Assembly: GCF_017874215.1 (NCBI RefSeq) | Contig: NZ_JAGGLB010000024.1 | Coordinates: 111,305-175,304, forward strand | Reading direction: 5' to 3' | DNA length: 64,000 nucleotides | DNA from: Paenibacillus eucommiae | Lineage (GTDB): Bacteria > Bacillota > Bacilli > Paenibacillales > NBRC-103111 | Notes under the pieces: model-generated | What the model was told of the DNA's origin: nothing | Database searches by the model: none | The model's input: the letters and a program-made list of their open reading frames with translations, nothing else | Shown: positions 44,368 through 53,363 of the stretch, piece by piece | Position numbering within the stretch: the stretch's first letter is position 1 | How the letters are laid out: every line of letters begins with the position of its first letter | Translations under genes and position numbers: made by a program

Positions 44368-44594
44368 TCAAACGCCTTGCTCCTCCTCTCGTCCCATAAG
44401 TGTCAGCATACAACGTGTATGGTTTAATCGAATTTGTTTAACGAATCGGTCAAACGTCTCAAATTATTAAATAAGCTCGTTTTTTAGGCAGGATGCTTTT
44501 CCATAGTATGACGGTGATCGCGGCGGCTTCCATAGACGATTCTGGGGTACGTTGAAGGTAGAAAGCTTTTATCTGACGAAACAACGATAAGAAA

Positions 44595-44649
44595 AGAAAA
44601 TCCCCTCAGCTCTATTTATTTGGGCTGAGGGGATTTTCTAACCAATTTT
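44595..44649. terminator. Strong rho-independent terminator
   Basis: Perfect 16-bp stem AGAAAATCCCCTCAGC / GCTGAGGGGATTTTCT with a 23-bp loop. It lies 51 bp past the stop of the VOC protein gene, and the A/T-rich stem base can act on both strands. Confidence 0.75.
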
Positions 44650-44700
44650 TTTATACTGTCTACTTGGCAGGGGCACTTCAATGTTCTACACAACCGTTAA

Positions 44701-45096
44701 TTAGATCAGGTTAAGCTGCCATGAAACTCCGTAACGGTCATTCAGCCAGCCGAATTTTTTACTGAACCCATAATTGCCCAATGGCATCAGAGCTTGTCTA
44801 TCTTCTTTAAGTTTCTCATAGAGCACCTCAATTTCTTCCTCAGTACTGCAAGCAACATAGATGGAGAACGAAGGTGTAAAGGTAAATTTATGTTTGACAT
44901 TACTGTCAATACACATAAACTCTTGCCCTTTTAATGTAAAAGTAGCCTGCATCACGGTCCCCTCTTCTCCGGGTTCATTCGCTCCATACCGAACAATGCT
45001 TGTAATTTCAGAATCCTCAATGAGTAATGTGTAAAAGTTCATCGCTTCTTCTGCCTTGCCATCTTGAAACATTAAGAAAGGTATCACCTTATTCAT
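44701..45096 (-). CDS. PhnB-like VOC family protein
   Basis: 131 aa from ATG 45096 behind AAAGGAGGAAGATTTACT. NKVIPFLMFQDGKAEEAMNF and SFSIYVACSTEEEIEVLYEK, ending KFGWLNDRYGVSWQLNLI, are typical of the PhnB-like branch (often annotated 3-demethylubiquinone-9 methyltransferase-like). These are small betaalphabetabetabeta-fold proteins of unclear substrate. Stand-alone gene, with a terminator at 44595. Confidence 0.88.
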   Translation of the reverse strand: MNKVIPFLMFQDGKAEEAMNFYTLLIEDSEITSIVRYGANEPGEEGTVMQATFTLKGQEFMCIDSNVKHKFTFTPSFSIYVACSTEEEIEVLYEKLKEDRQALMPLGNYGFSKKFGWLNDRYGVSWQLNLI

Positions 45097-45196
45097 AGTA
45101 AATCTTCCTCCTTTTATTCTTCGATTCAAAATTGCTGCGATTCCACAATTAAACCAGAAGTTCTTTTACCGATTGAGAGTAATGTTGAACGAACCT

Positions 45197-45526
45197 TCAA
45201 CTTTGGCGCTTCTTTTTGCCTCTCGCGATCTCGGTTTCAAGGGCACTGAGCTTCGGTTCCCAGAAGGAGCGGAAACGATTGAGCCAATCGTCGACCTCCT
45301 GCAGCGGCTGGGTGTCCAGCGAATAGATGCGGCGCTGCTCATCGACCTTTACGCGGGCGAACCCGTTGTCCCGCAGAACCCGAAGATGCTGCGAAACGGC
45401 GGCTTGGGTAATGCCGAACTCTTGTTGGATGACCTCGACAATATCGCCGGAACGGCGCTCGCTCTCAGCGAGCAGCACCAAGATGCGGCGGCGTACTGGA
45501 TCGCCGAGAACGTCGAAGGCGTTCAT
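45197..45526 (-). CDS. ArsR-family transcriptional regulator
   Basis: 109 aa. The winged helix shows VLGDPVRRRILVLLAESERR, then GITQAAVSQHLRVLRDNGFA and RVKVDEQRRIYSL, with no metal-binding cysteines. The ATG overlaps the stop of the SRPBCC gene (ATGA, 45523-45526), a common ArsR/AHSA1 arrangement. It probably represses its own operon through the TTGTATAA direct repeats at 46193-46248. Confidence 0.9.
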   Translation of the reverse strand: MNAFDVLGDPVRRRILVLLAESERRSGDIVEVIQQEFGITQAAVSQHLRVLRDNGFARVKVDEQRRIYSLDTQPLQEVDDWLNRFRSFWEPKLSALETEIARGKKKRQS

Positions 45527-46164
45527 TCCGCCTCCTGCGGCCCGCTGCCAGTGTAGAAGAGCGTAACCCGCTTCGCTGCCTCCTCAGCCTGGGACAAATT
45601 CTCTCCGGCTGCAACAGCCGCACGCCGCCACTCCTCGCTGCTGTCGGCCATGAACGTCTTTCCTTCGCTGGAGGCGCTAAAAACGTTCTCATCTATACGT
45701 TCCGCATCTCTCGCCGAGAGGTGGAATGCCAGCCCCACCAAGCTTAGATCCCAGCCGACACCAACCGCGCCAGGTCCATACGTCCTCCAATGGTCGTCAA
45801 TCGGGCAAATGTGAGACAACGTCAGGCGGGACCGGTTTTCCCCTTCAGCGGCTAAGCGCAGCTCGACCCAACTCATGCCGCCTCCGAATTCCCAGGTCAC
45901 GGAGAAATATTGCGGCGGCACACATTCGGTAATTACGCCGCCTGCGTTATTCTCGATTTGATATCGGCCTCCGAGCTTCAATTCACCGCTGACCGGAGCA
46001 AACCAGCGAGGCAAACGCTCCGGATTGGTCATCGCATCCCAAAGATCGTCCGGCGTCGTGTCGTAAGAGCGCTCCAGCGTAACGTTGCGGGCAGGCTTTC
46101 CCTCTCGTTCAAGCTCCGACACCGTGCGGGTTACTTCTCCCAAACAAGATTCTAGATTGAACAT
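45523..46164 (-). CDS. SRPBCC (AHSA1-like) domain protein
   Basis: 213 aa from ATG 46164 after GGAAGTGAGTCAT; the frame extends 12 codons further. The AHSA1 pattern is RSYDTTPDDLWDAMTNPERL, PRWFAPVSGELKLGGRYQI and GVGWDLSLVGLAFHL. These small helix-grip proteins bind hydrophobic ligands. Translationally coupled to the downstream ArsR gene; expected to share its regulation. Confidence 0.88.
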   Translation of the reverse strand: MFNLESCLGEVTRTVSELEREGKPARNVTLERSYDTTPDDLWDAMTNPERLPRWFAPVSGELKLGGRYQIENNAGGVITECVPPQYFSVTWEFGGGMSWVELRLAAEGENRSRLTLSHICPIDDHWRTYGPGAVGVGWDLSLVGLAFHLSARDAERIDENVFSASSEGKTFMADSSEEWRRAAVAAGENLSQAEEAAKRVTLFYTGSGPQEAE

Positions 46165-46192
46165 ATGACTCACTTCCATGCGCAAATTAGCG

Positions 46193-46248
46193 TTATACAA
46201 GTTTTCTGTTATACAAATTTATATTTATACAAGTTAACGCTTATATAA
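46193..46248 (-). promoter_or_regulatory. Four 8-bp direct repeats with 16-bp period (operator array)
   Basis: TTATACAA occurs at 46193-46200, 46209-46216 and 46225-46232, and TTATATAA at 46241-46248, each separated by 8 unrelated bases. On the gene strand this reads TTGTATAA. It lies directly upstream of the AHSA1-ArsR operon start. The remaining stretch to 46482 contains no convincing gene. Confidence 0.7.
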
Positions 46249-46482
46249 AGAGTAGCTTGTACTAACGGCTTTGTCAAGGGAGCAACCTATGTGAAGCGGC
46301 ATGGTCAAGCGGCTTTTCGTAGGAGGATGTTGAAAACCAAGGGGGATTGTAGAATGGATTAATAAAAAAATTGCCATCCTCTCCCACCCAGGACGTAGTC
46401 TCGCAAGCTCCTTGTTGCAATCTACCCCATGCTGGATACGTTGCACAGCATTACGCAATTGGCCGTCTTCCTTCCCATTCAG

Positions 46483-47361
46483 TTATGATCCGCGTAACTT
46501 CAAGAATAGATTCGTTAGCTTGACAACAATCGGGTTCACCTGAAAACCCTTCGGGTTTACAGAATATCGTTTTCCTTTATCTAATTTCGCAATCCGCTCC
46601 ATGTCTTTCTCACTTAAATTGAAGTTGAATACGTCGATATTTTCCTTGATCCGCTGAGGATTCGATGACTTCGGGATGACAATTGTGCCGCGGTTTAAAT
46701 GCCAGCGTAGAATAACTTGCCCAACCGTCTTCTGATGACGACGAGCAATGGATTGTAGTTCCTCATTTTCAAACAAAGATCTATTCCCTTGCCCTAAGGG
46801 TCCCCATGCTTCATGTAAAATCTGATTGCGAGACATATATTCCCGTAGTGGCTGCTGTTGAAATTCCGGATGAGTCTCGATCTGATTAATCATTGGAATG
46901 ATCTCCGCATGCTTCTTCAGATGCTCTAAGTGCTCGATCTCAAAGTTCGCTACACCAATAACTCTTATCTTTCCCTCTGCATACAATTTCTCTAGCGCTT
47001 TCCAAGCATCAACATAGTGGGGGCCGGCAAAATGAATGAGATACATATCCAGATAAGTAGTATTCAGTTTTTTACAGCTTTTCTCAAAAGCCCGTTGGGT
47101 CTGCTCATACCCAAGATCCGTTGTCCATACTTTAGATGTTAGAAAAAAATCTTCTCGCGGAACACCACTATTGCCAATCGCATGCCCCAAGGCTTCTTCA
47201 TTGAAATAGATGCGTGCAGTATCAAAATGACGATATCCCGCTTTAATTGCTTCGCTAATGATTTGCTCAAAGTTGCTATTTTTACCCTGCTTGACATTAT
47301 ATACGCCAAACCCCAGTTGGGGAATTTCCACTCCGTTCACGGCTTCACTGGACAGATTCAT
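46483..47361 (-). CDS. Aldo/keto reductase
   Basis: 292 aa. LGFGVYNVKQG, HFDTARIYFNEEALGHAI (Asp and Tyr of the catalytic tetrad), FLTSKVW (Lys) and MYLIHFAG (His) give a complete active site. VIPKSSNPQRIKENIDVFNF is the C-terminal NADPH phosphate site. Cytoplasmic NADPH-dependent carbonyl reductase of the AKR5-like group. It lies 40 bp downstream of an ArsR gene on the same strand, so the pair is likely coregulated. Confidence 0.92.
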   Translation of the reverse strand: MNLSSEAVNGVEIPQLGFGVYNVKQGKNSNFEQIISEAIKAGYRHFDTARIYFNEEALGHAIGNSGVPREDFFLTSKVWTTDLGYEQTQRAFEKSCKKLNTTYLDMYLIHFAGPHYVDAWKALEKLYAEGKIRVIGVANFEIEHLEHLKKHAEIIPMINQIETHPEFQQQPLREYMSRNQILHEAWGPLGQGNRSLFENEELQSIARRHQKTVGQVILRWHLNRGTIVIPKSSNPQRIKENIDVFNFNLSEKDMERIAKLDKGKRYSVNPKGFQVNPIVVKLTNLFLKLRGS

Positions 47362-47401
47362 GGGCCTTCTCCTTTATTATAGTTTTCAGGTAATAGTACG
47401 T

Positions 47402-47725
47402 TTACTCGCACAGTGACAAGATCTTGTCAATCAAGCTTCGTAGGTCCTGCATCTTGTTTCTGGCATTTAGTCGATAAAAATTTTTGGTTCCCTCTTTATG
47501 AACGCTAACAATTCCAGCGTCTTTTAGGATTTTGAGATGATGCGAGATTGCAGGACGGGACAAATGCGTGTGCCGCCCGATTTCCCCCACTCGCATGCCT
47601 AAGTCCTGCGTTTCCTGAGCCAAAGTGATCAAAATAGCTTGGCGTGTTTCATTGCCGATGGCTACAAGCACGTCCTGATTATGTTTAAATTCACGCATAA
47701 TAGGACTGTTAACGTCCTGTTCCAT
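47402..47725 (-). CDS. ArsR-family transcriptional regulator
   Basis: 107 aa. LVAIGNETRQAILITLAQET and THLSRPAISHHLKILKDAGI are the ArsR winged helix, and VHKEGTKNFYRLNA is the wing. No typical arsenic or cadmium ligand cysteines are present; a single Cys is at the end. It precedes the aldo/keto reductase and probably controls it. Confidence 0.9.
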   Translation of the reverse strand: MEQDVNSPIMREFKHNQDVLVAIGNETRQAILITLAQETQDLGMRVGEIGRHTHLSRPAISHHLKILKDAGIVSVHKEGTKNFYRLNARNKMQDLRSLIDKILSLCE

Positions 47726-47931
47726 TGAATCTCTCCTTAGTCAATCCATTTAAACCGACGAACATATGATTAGCTTATCATAGGATTAAGATCCATATGA
47801 TATCGGTAAAGAAAATCGAGACGAACATATTTCATCTGGTTTCGTCATGTACAGCCCCCTTGCATATTTTAGGTGTCCATATTGTCACAAAAAAGCAGCT
47901 CTTCGTTTACATCTTCTACATATCAAACGAC

Positions 47932-47963
47932 GAGGAACAGGACCCCGAAAGGTCCTGTTCCTC
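47932..47963. repeat. Perfect hairpin of unclear role
   Basis: 13-bp arms GAGGAACAGGACC / GGTCCTGTTCCTC around CCGAAA, without a T-run. It lies just before the truncated sigma factor and may mark the deletion junction or an element end. Confidence 0.5.
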
Positions 47964-48017
47964 TGTCATATCTGGCGACGGGTTATCTTGCAAGCTTCCG
48001 CCGTGAGCTTAAATCAA

Positions 48018-48446
48018 TTTCGAAACAAAGACGAAGATTGTGCAGATGCCCTGCAGGAGACGATGCTTAAAGCCTTTAAGTCCATCCATACACTCAGAGA
48101 GCCCGCTTTTTTCAAAACGTGGATCTTCCGGATTCTGATTAATGAATGCAACAAAATGGTCAAAAGAAGCTCAAGAGCCCTCCCTTACGGAGAGCTTCCC
48201 GACGTCCCTTCCACTTCCAAGGATTATGAGAAAATCGAATTATGGGATGCCGTTCAACATCTTGAGGAGAACCTACGGATTGTCATTCTTCTTCATTATT
48301 TACATGACATGCCGATCAGTCAAATTTCCGACATTCTCGAAATTTCTACGGTAGCCGTGAAGACCCGGCTGCATCGCGCCCGAAAAAAGCTAAAGCATTC
48401 ATCTCAAATCAATCAAGAAATGGAGTTGCGACATGGTCAACACTAA
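48018..48446 (+). pseudogene. N-terminally truncated ECF sigma factor
   Basis: The frame is open from 47847, but homology begins only at FRNKDEDCADALQETMLKAF, the second half of sigma region 2 (its -10-recognition helix FFKTWIFRILINECN follows). Region 4 is complete (RIVILLHYLHDMPISQISDI, STVAVKTRLHRARKKL). The first 40 or so residues of region 2 are missing, replaced by unrelated sequence, and there is no ribosome site at the possible GTG 48003. The stop overlaps the anti-sigma start by 14 bp, showing the original two-gene operon. Confidence 0.7.
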
Positions 48447-49599
48447 GTTAGAAGAACAATTAAAAAACTGCCAAAGCCTACTTCCCGATCAGTTATCGGA
48501 TATTACCCGCTCCAAACTGAATGAGACTTACCAAATCATCAGGGAAACCGGTAATTCCATTTCCCCCATTCAGAGAAAGACAAATGTATCAAGAACTTTT
48601 AAACAGTGGTGGGTTTCCACTGCAGCCGCTGCCATCCTTGGACTTACCCTCATTGCTTCCGGCTTTGTATCGCCCGTAGTAGCTGATGCACTCAAACAAA
48701 TTCCGGTTCTGGGACAAATCTATTCATTATGGGGCGCAAACAACGAAGATCCCGGTGTTCAACAAGCCGAGGATTTCATCACAAACGTAAACCAAATCGT
48801 GACCCATGGCAATGTGACTATGAATATACCAACGTTGTTATTTGATGGGACCCGAATTCTTATGAACGTAACCGCTCCTGGAAACCGTCTGTACTCGGAG
48901 CCCAATTTACTGCCTTCCGATGCTAACAAAGGGGCGGTAGATAAGTTTGAGGTCCTCTATAAAGGCCAACCTCTGGCCTGGGATTACCAATACATGGACG
49001 GTGACACTGCTTCCAGCCTAATCGTTCAGGTTTCCAGCACTTATATAGAGCCGGGCACAACACAGACTATCCAGTTCCCTGATCAGTTTGACTTGACTGT
49101 AAATGTAACGTTAAAGGGTTACGATGTCCCGTTCCAATTCGTGCTGCCTGTTACAAAATCAACGCCCGTTACCGTTCTAACTTCAGAGGAGACCAAGCAT
49201 CACGATAACATTAACTTGCAGATCAGCAGGCTGGAAATCACCCCAATCACAACGCAGTTATCCGTTGAGTACCTAACCAAACCGGGCCAGAGCATAGAAG
49301 AAATGCTCGCTTCTATCCCTTCGGAATACAAGGGTGCTAACGGGGGCATCATCGCTCTTCAGTTTGACATTGTGGATGAACATGGGGTTCAACTGAAGCC
49401 CATCGGTTATCACCCCATTAGCGAATCTTATAATATTTACTTTGAACCCTTCAAGACTGTACCGCGTACCGTAACCATCAAACCGTACTTAGTCGTATCC
49501 GAAGGTCAAGCCCCAGCTGGGGTTAAAGGACGGTGGGAAGACAAAGATATGGTCAAGAAATACATCCCTGAACTAGAGACTGTAATTTCGGTGCAATAG
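48433..49599 (+). CDS. DUF4179-type anti-sigma factor
   Basis: 388 aa with GGAGTTGCGAC-ATG. A cytoplasmic N-terminal part of about 55 residues is followed by one membrane helix (VSTAAAAILGLTLIASGFV) and the DUF4179 start PVVADALKQIPVLGQIYSLW. A large extracellular beta region (about 90-388) follows, ending with a DUF5643-like part. It should bind and silence its cognate sigma factor until an envelope signal arrives. The partner sigma gene just upstream is truncated, so this protein may be an orphan or serve another sigma factor. Confidence 0.82.
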   Translation: MVNTKLEEQLKNCQSLLPDQLSDITRSKLNETYQIIRETGNSISPIQRKTNVSRTFKQWWVSTAAAAILGLTLIASGFVSPVVADALKQIPVLGQIYSLWGANNEDPGVQQAEDFITNVNQIVTHGNVTMNIPTLLFDGTRILMNVTAPGNRLYSEPNLLPSDANKGAVDKFEVLYKGQPLAWDYQYMDGDTASSLIVQVSSTYIEPGTTQTIQFPDQFDLTVNVTLKGYDVPFQFVLPVTKSTPVTVLTSEETKHHDNINLQISRLEITPITTQLSVEYLTKPGQSIEEMLASIPSEYKGANGGIIALQFDIVDEHGVQLKPIGYHPISESYNIYFEPFKTVPRTVTIKPYLVVSEGQAPAGVKGRWEDKDMVKKYIPELETVISVQ

Positions 49600-49654
49600 T
49601 TCATCTGTAAAAAGGACCTTATTCTCCAGGATTAAAAGGGTATGCAAACCTACT

Positions 49655-49690
49655 AAAGACGGAGCCATAATTGGCTTCGTCTTTTTATTT
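49655..49690 (+). terminator. Terminator after the anti-sigma gene
   Basis: Stem AAAGACG.AGCC / GGCT.CGTCTTT with ATAATT loop, followed by TTATTT on the plus strand. Confidence 0.8.
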
Positions 49691-49767
49691 AAATGACTTT
49701 TACCCTTGTCTAGCTTAACTCAAGTCATCTTGTTCTCTAGTGTTTTGATGAATATATTAAGTATAAA

Positions 49768-50352
49768 TTAGTTTCCCGGGTACAATTCATGAATTGTGGA
49801 GACCAAGTTTTCTGAATTAGTACGGAACACTTGCTTTGAATCCGTCCAGTCCGATTTCAGAAAATACGCAGCATGAAACTGCCATCCCTGATGAGCTGGA
49901 TTAAATTCCATTTGAATTTCGCGCCCTGGCCTTCCTATGTACACCCTAGAACCTGGCTTACGCCATCTGCCAATTTGCATTCTCATCGCAGACAGCGAGA
50001 AATTAGAAGACCCCACAATCAAGAGCCCTTCGCCATTCTCATAATCAAGTAAATAAGCCTTCGGATGAAAAGAGGTTCCGGCACTGCGCCATAATTGCGC
50101 TTCTAAGCGGTCATCAATCTCTTTCAGAGCCCGAAGACCATCCGGCTGGGAGACAAACAAGTAGTCCCCAGCAAGCATCCTGACCTCAGCGCCATGATCC
50201 AAGGCTCTCTTAAGATGCGGAGCCAACAAGCGGACACCTGAATGCATGACAAAGGAAGTCATAATATAAATACCAGAGGCATTCTGCATCCCAGCAATGA
50301 GCTCATCTGCCAGATTCTCTGTAATCAGCTTTACGTTAAGCTTCGTCGACAT
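49768..50352 (-). pseudogene. Truncated phospholipase-D-like nuclease domain gene
   Basis: 194 codons. IYIMTSFVMHSGVRLLAPHL, FHPKAYLLDYENGEGLLIVG and SSNFSLSAM carry one HxK...GSSN PLD-nuclease motif as at the N-terminus of large helicase proteins with PLD and DUF3427 domains. After SAMRM the sequence no longer follows the family, and it stops about 65 residues later, so helicase and C-terminal domains are absent. The MazG-like gene upstream overlaps its start. It could still be expressed as a small protein; I treat it as a relic. Confidence 0.6.
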
Positions 50353-50649
50353 CGATCAAATACACCCGATCTTCGAAGCCGCCGCTTCTGCTTTTTGGAC
50401 TCGAATAGCTTCAAGCTGCTCCCAGCTTGCCCCATGGACACCCGCTAAAGCCCGAATAACTTCAAGCATATCCGCTATCTCTTCTAAAGCTTCAAGTCCA
50501 TCCTTCGCCTGAAAGTACTCTTCGGTCTCTTCCCCGAGTTTTGTTTGTAATTCACTTCTGTACTCTTCGGTACTCAGAACGCGAGTGCGAAACGCTTTGC
50601 CGTTTGCCTCAATAATCTGCGGAATCTTATCGCGAACAAGACGTTTTGA
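50336..50649 (-). pseudogene. Frameshifted MazG-like nucleotide pyrophosphohydrolase gene
   Basis: The minus-strand frame RLVRDKIPQIIEANGKAFRT, VLSTEEYRSELQTKLGEETE and EALEEIADMLEVIRAL is the phosphoribosyl-ATP pyrophosphohydrolase/MazG-like house-cleaning family (ExxE...ExxD metal motifs present). It lacks a start (a TAA precedes SKRLV) and has a one-base deletion near 50385; the true ending GFEDRVYLIDVDEA lies in the next frame and overlaps the PLD gene start by 17 bp. Two lesions make it non-functional. Confidence 0.75.
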
Positions 50650-50694
50650 TTAACGCTGCTATTTTCTCTGTATAGCCCTCGTCAATTTTTGTAT

Positions 50695-51024
50695 TCACAT
50701 GCTCAATGGAATCCAGATACTGTTTGTATTGTTGATCAAGCTGCGCCGCCCTCTCCTTATTCCGCAGCTTGCAAATAAAACGAAAACCTGATCTTTGAAT
50801 GTCCATCTTATGGGTTTAATTTTAAGTGCTTTTTGTTTTTCCAGGTACTCTTTCTCTACCATTTCCTTAACGCTGATATTCGTTTCATATTCCGGTCTAT
50901 TTGTTTCTGCATTTCTCGATATAATTCGGCAAATTATTCCAAAATCCTCTTTTGTATTAGTAAAAAAGAACCAACATCTCTTCTTGAAAGAGAATATCGG
51001 TTCCAAATTTCCTGATTCATTCAC
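50695..51024 (-). pseudogene. Unrecognised broken gene
   Basis: A GTG-initiated 109-codon frame (EDFGIICRIISRNAE, NISVKEMVEKEYLEKQKALK) loses its sense near 50770. A second frame continues with KLRNKERAAQLDQQYKQYLD and SIEHVNTKIDEGYTEKIAAL down to about 50640. The two pieces together look like one gene with a frameshift. I do not recognise the family. It lies directly upstream of the MazG-like relic on the same strand. Confidence 0.4.
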
Positions 51025-51173
51025 TTATCATCCGTCCAAATACCCAAGTCAAATAATCCTTCCAGGAAAATATCGAAAAAAATTACCTTTTTTAATGGAC
51101 AAACCGTAACCAATGCTAGATCCAGATTGTTAATGATAATAATACAAAATTATAACCGAAGGGTGAAGATGTT

Positions 51174-51653
51174 ATGGTACTGAAAAGATTGGTGTTAAGT
51201 TTGCTTCTCCTAAGTGTACTCATGGTCGTCTCTGATTTGTCGGCAAAGGCAAATGCTGAATCTGGAGGCGAAACAGAGCCTAAAACTTCCCCTCCTCCCA
51301 ACAGTTTTCAGCTATTTGGTGTATTTGATACTTATCATTTATATTTGGATAACGGATTTAATACTGCGAAGGATAATGGAAGTCATGTAATAAAAGTGGA
51401 AGTAACGACGATAGCATCAAGCACAGTCAATCAAATTGGTGCTAAGTTATACATAGAACAGTGGGACGGGAGCAATTGGAATTTAGTCGGTTCTGTTATT
51501 AATCTATCAACAACAAATACTGATGAATACGTCGGCTCTCATTCAAAAACAGTAACAGGTGGATATTATTATAGAGCAAGAACCGTACATTGGATACAGC
51601 ATGGTGTCTATGAAGACGGAGAGCGTACCGGAGGCTTTGTATATGTAAAATAA
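51174..51653 (+). CDS. Secreted hypothetical protein
   Basis: 159 aa behind GGGTGAAGATGTT. Signal peptide VLSLLLLSVLMVVSDLSAKA with a likely cleavage at AKANA. The mature part has FDTYHLYLDNGFNTAKDNGS, KLYIEQWDGSNWNLVGSVI and TVTGGYYYRARTVHWIQHGV, a small beta-rich extracellular fold. I cannot assign a function. Convergent with the anti-sigma gene at 51674; the terminator at 51662 serves both. Confidence 0.8.
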   Translation: MVLKRLVLSLLLLSVLMVVSDLSAKANAESGGETEPKTSPPPNSFQLFGVFDTYHLYLDNGFNTAKDNGSHVIKVEVTTIASSTVNQIGAKLYIEQWDGSNWNLVGSVINLSTTNTDEYVGSHSKTVTGGYYYRARTVHWIQHGVYEDGERTGGFVYVK

Positions 51654-51661
51654 AGATTATA

Positions 51662-51694
51662 AAAGACACGGAATCAACCATCCGTGTCTTTTTT
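51662..51694 (+). terminator. Rho-independent terminator
   Basis: AAAGACACGGA / TCCGTGTCTTT stem with an 8-base loop and a T-run on the plus strand; it overlaps the last codons of the convergent anti-sigma gene. Confidence 0.85.
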
Positions 51695-52483
51695 GATTTG
51701 ATTTGCTAGTTGAATGATTTCCTCTTTATTCAGATCACCGATTATCATGAAATGGACGGCTCTACTTAGGAACTCAATATTGAACCGATTGTCACCGGCC
51801 GGAGCAATAAATCCCTCTCCTCCAGCATACAACTTAACACTTTCAACTTCTCCAGTTGAATTATTTCCACCTGAGGAAAGCACCGTGCTGGGCGTTAGTT
51901 CAGTAAGGTAGATGTTAAATTTCTTTATATGATCATCCGAAGTATAATTAATTCTAGCTTGAGTAGCGGTCTTCATTTGTTCATCAAAGAATAAAGTTAT
52001 CTCTTTGATTTGAAATGTATCTAAAGTAGGGAGTGCCGGAAAGGGGAAACTGACTTTCTTCTTTGCTTCTTCGAGTGACACGATTTCTTTTCTCTTTTCG
52101 CCTGATATTTCAGAGCCAGCTCCACTCGGATTATCATTTTTTTCATCGGGAGGTGGGCTAGTTTTAGCGGATCTGTCGGTCTGTCCGGTATTCCCAAAAA
52201 AGAATCCAACCACACTGTTTTCAACTGCTTTCATTTGCTGAATAAAGGGTGAAAATGCCCTTGAGATAGTGGGACTGCCAGTGATTATTGCCCCCAATAA
52301 GACAGAACATGCAACCACTGCAGATACTTGTAATCGTTTATAAAATCGCTTTCGTCTGTTCATATTCTTAGTTATCCTACTGACTTCATCCCAAGAACTT
52401 GAGCTATCCGGAGCTGTTTGCAATTGCTTTGCAGCTTCCTCGAATGCCTCATCAAACTGACGGTCGAAATCATCATGTCTCAT
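51674..52483 (-). CDS. Anti-sigma factor with single membrane helix
   Basis: 269 aa, translationally coupled to the upstream ECF sigma gene (ATGA, 52480-52483). Cytoplasmic N-terminus of about 53 residues, membrane helix VSAVVACSVLLGAIITGS, an extracellular Pro/Lys/Asp-rich linker (KTSPPPDEKNDNPSGAGSE), and a DUF4367-like C-terminal beta domain (FIAPAGDNRFNIEFLSR). It should sequester the 190-aa sigma factor and respond to envelope signals. The Ser/Pro linker resembles the SPPPN segment in the neighbouring secreted protein. Confidence 0.82.
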   Translation of the reverse strand: MRHDDFDRQFDEAFEEAAKQLQTAPDSSSSWDEVSRITKNMNRRKRFYKRLQVSAVVACSVLLGAIITGSPTISRAFSPFIQQMKAVENSVVGFFFGNTGQTDRSAKTSPPPDEKNDNPSGAGSEISGEKRKEIVSLEEAKKKVSFPFPALPTLDTFQIKEITLFFDEQMKTATQARINYTSDDHIKKFNIYLTELTPSTVLSSGGNNSTGEVESVKLYAGGEGFIAPAGDNRFNIEFLSRAVHFMIIGDLNKEEIIQLANQIKKDTDG

Positions 52484-53052
52484 AAGCTCTCCACATCCCG
52501 ATTTAAACTCATTTTTTTCTTGACAGCTTCCCTTGCCCGATAGAGTTTCTGTTTTACTATTTCTTCAGTGATGTCCAACTCTTCCGCGATTTCTTTATAG
52601 GATAATCCCTTTTTCCATCGCAGTTCAATAAGAATCCGATATTCCTTTTTTACATGATCCAGATATCTTGTTATATCATCAGCCATTATCTTAGCTTCAA
52701 CAATGCTCTCGACTGATTCGGAGCTAATAATAAAGTTCTCATTAATAAAAACACTTTCTATGTCGAGATGGTTATGGTTTTTTTTATTTTTTCGTAAATA
52801 ATTATATGTTGTATTTTTGGCAACCACTCTTATCCATGCCTTTAATTTTGTCAGATCTTCACATTCAGGTGTCTTTTTTAACACTTTAATAAATGAGTCT
52901 TGGATAATATCCTCTGTCGCCGCATGATCTTTGACCATGAAATAAACGCTCCCGTATAAGAGATTATAGAATTCTCTATAGACTTCTTTCTGTACGGATT
53001 CATTTAAGCTGCCAAAATTATTTGATAGAAGTATGATGATCGTATGTCCCAT
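52480..53052 (-). CDS. ECF-type RNA polymerase sigma factor
   Basis: 190 aa. Region 2: YREFYNLLYGSVYFMVKDHA, ATEDIIQDSFIKVLKK and LKAWIRVVAKNTTYNYLRK; region 4: LRWKKGLSYKEIAEELDITE and EIVKQKLYRAREAVKKK. It is complete, unlike the sigma relic at 48018. The following gene is its anti-sigma factor. No duplicated target promoter for it could be identified in the 310-bp stretch upstream (53053-53363), which otherwise contains only the terminator at 53249. Confidence 0.9.
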   Translation of the reverse strand: MGHTIIILLSNNFGSLNESVQKEVYREFYNLLYGSVYFMVKDHAATEDIIQDSFIKVLKKTPECEDLTKLKAWIRVVAKNTTYNYLRKNKKNHNHLDIESVFINENFIISSESVESIVEAKIMADDITRYLDHVKKEYRILIELRWKKGLSYKEIAEELDITEEIVKQKLYRAREAVKKKMSLNRDVESL

Positions 53053-53248
53053 CTGATCCCCTCACTTGAGAAGTAATATAAAATGTAAAGTCTCCAATGT
53101 TTACGGTGAGAGGTTGTATTGAAGGGATTTTACATCTAGTATTTATGTGATAATAAGTTCATTGCTTCATGATATGTATAATACTCCCAATATATTGTAA
53201 CACTTTTTTTGGAAATAATCAGATAAAAAGTATTTCTCCACTACTAAT

Positions 53249-53292
53249 ACACAAACGGCCGATAATCCATAGTGGATCTCGGCCGTTTGTGT
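53249..53292 (-). terminator. Terminator of the ABC exporter operon
   Basis: Perfect 14-bp stem ACACAAACGGCCGA / TCGGCCGTTTGTGT with a 16-base loop, 72 bp after the ATPase gene stop. Confidence 0.7.
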
Positions 53293-53363
53293 AACATTTT
53301 TAATTAGAAGTTATAAGAGGGGATCGACTCAGAAAACAAAGTCACCTGCCCTACCAGGAGATA

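Noticed and set aside
47932..47963. Terminator for the ArsR or sigma region
   Set aside because: Perfect stem but no T-run on either strand and not placed after an intact gene; kept only as a hairpin.
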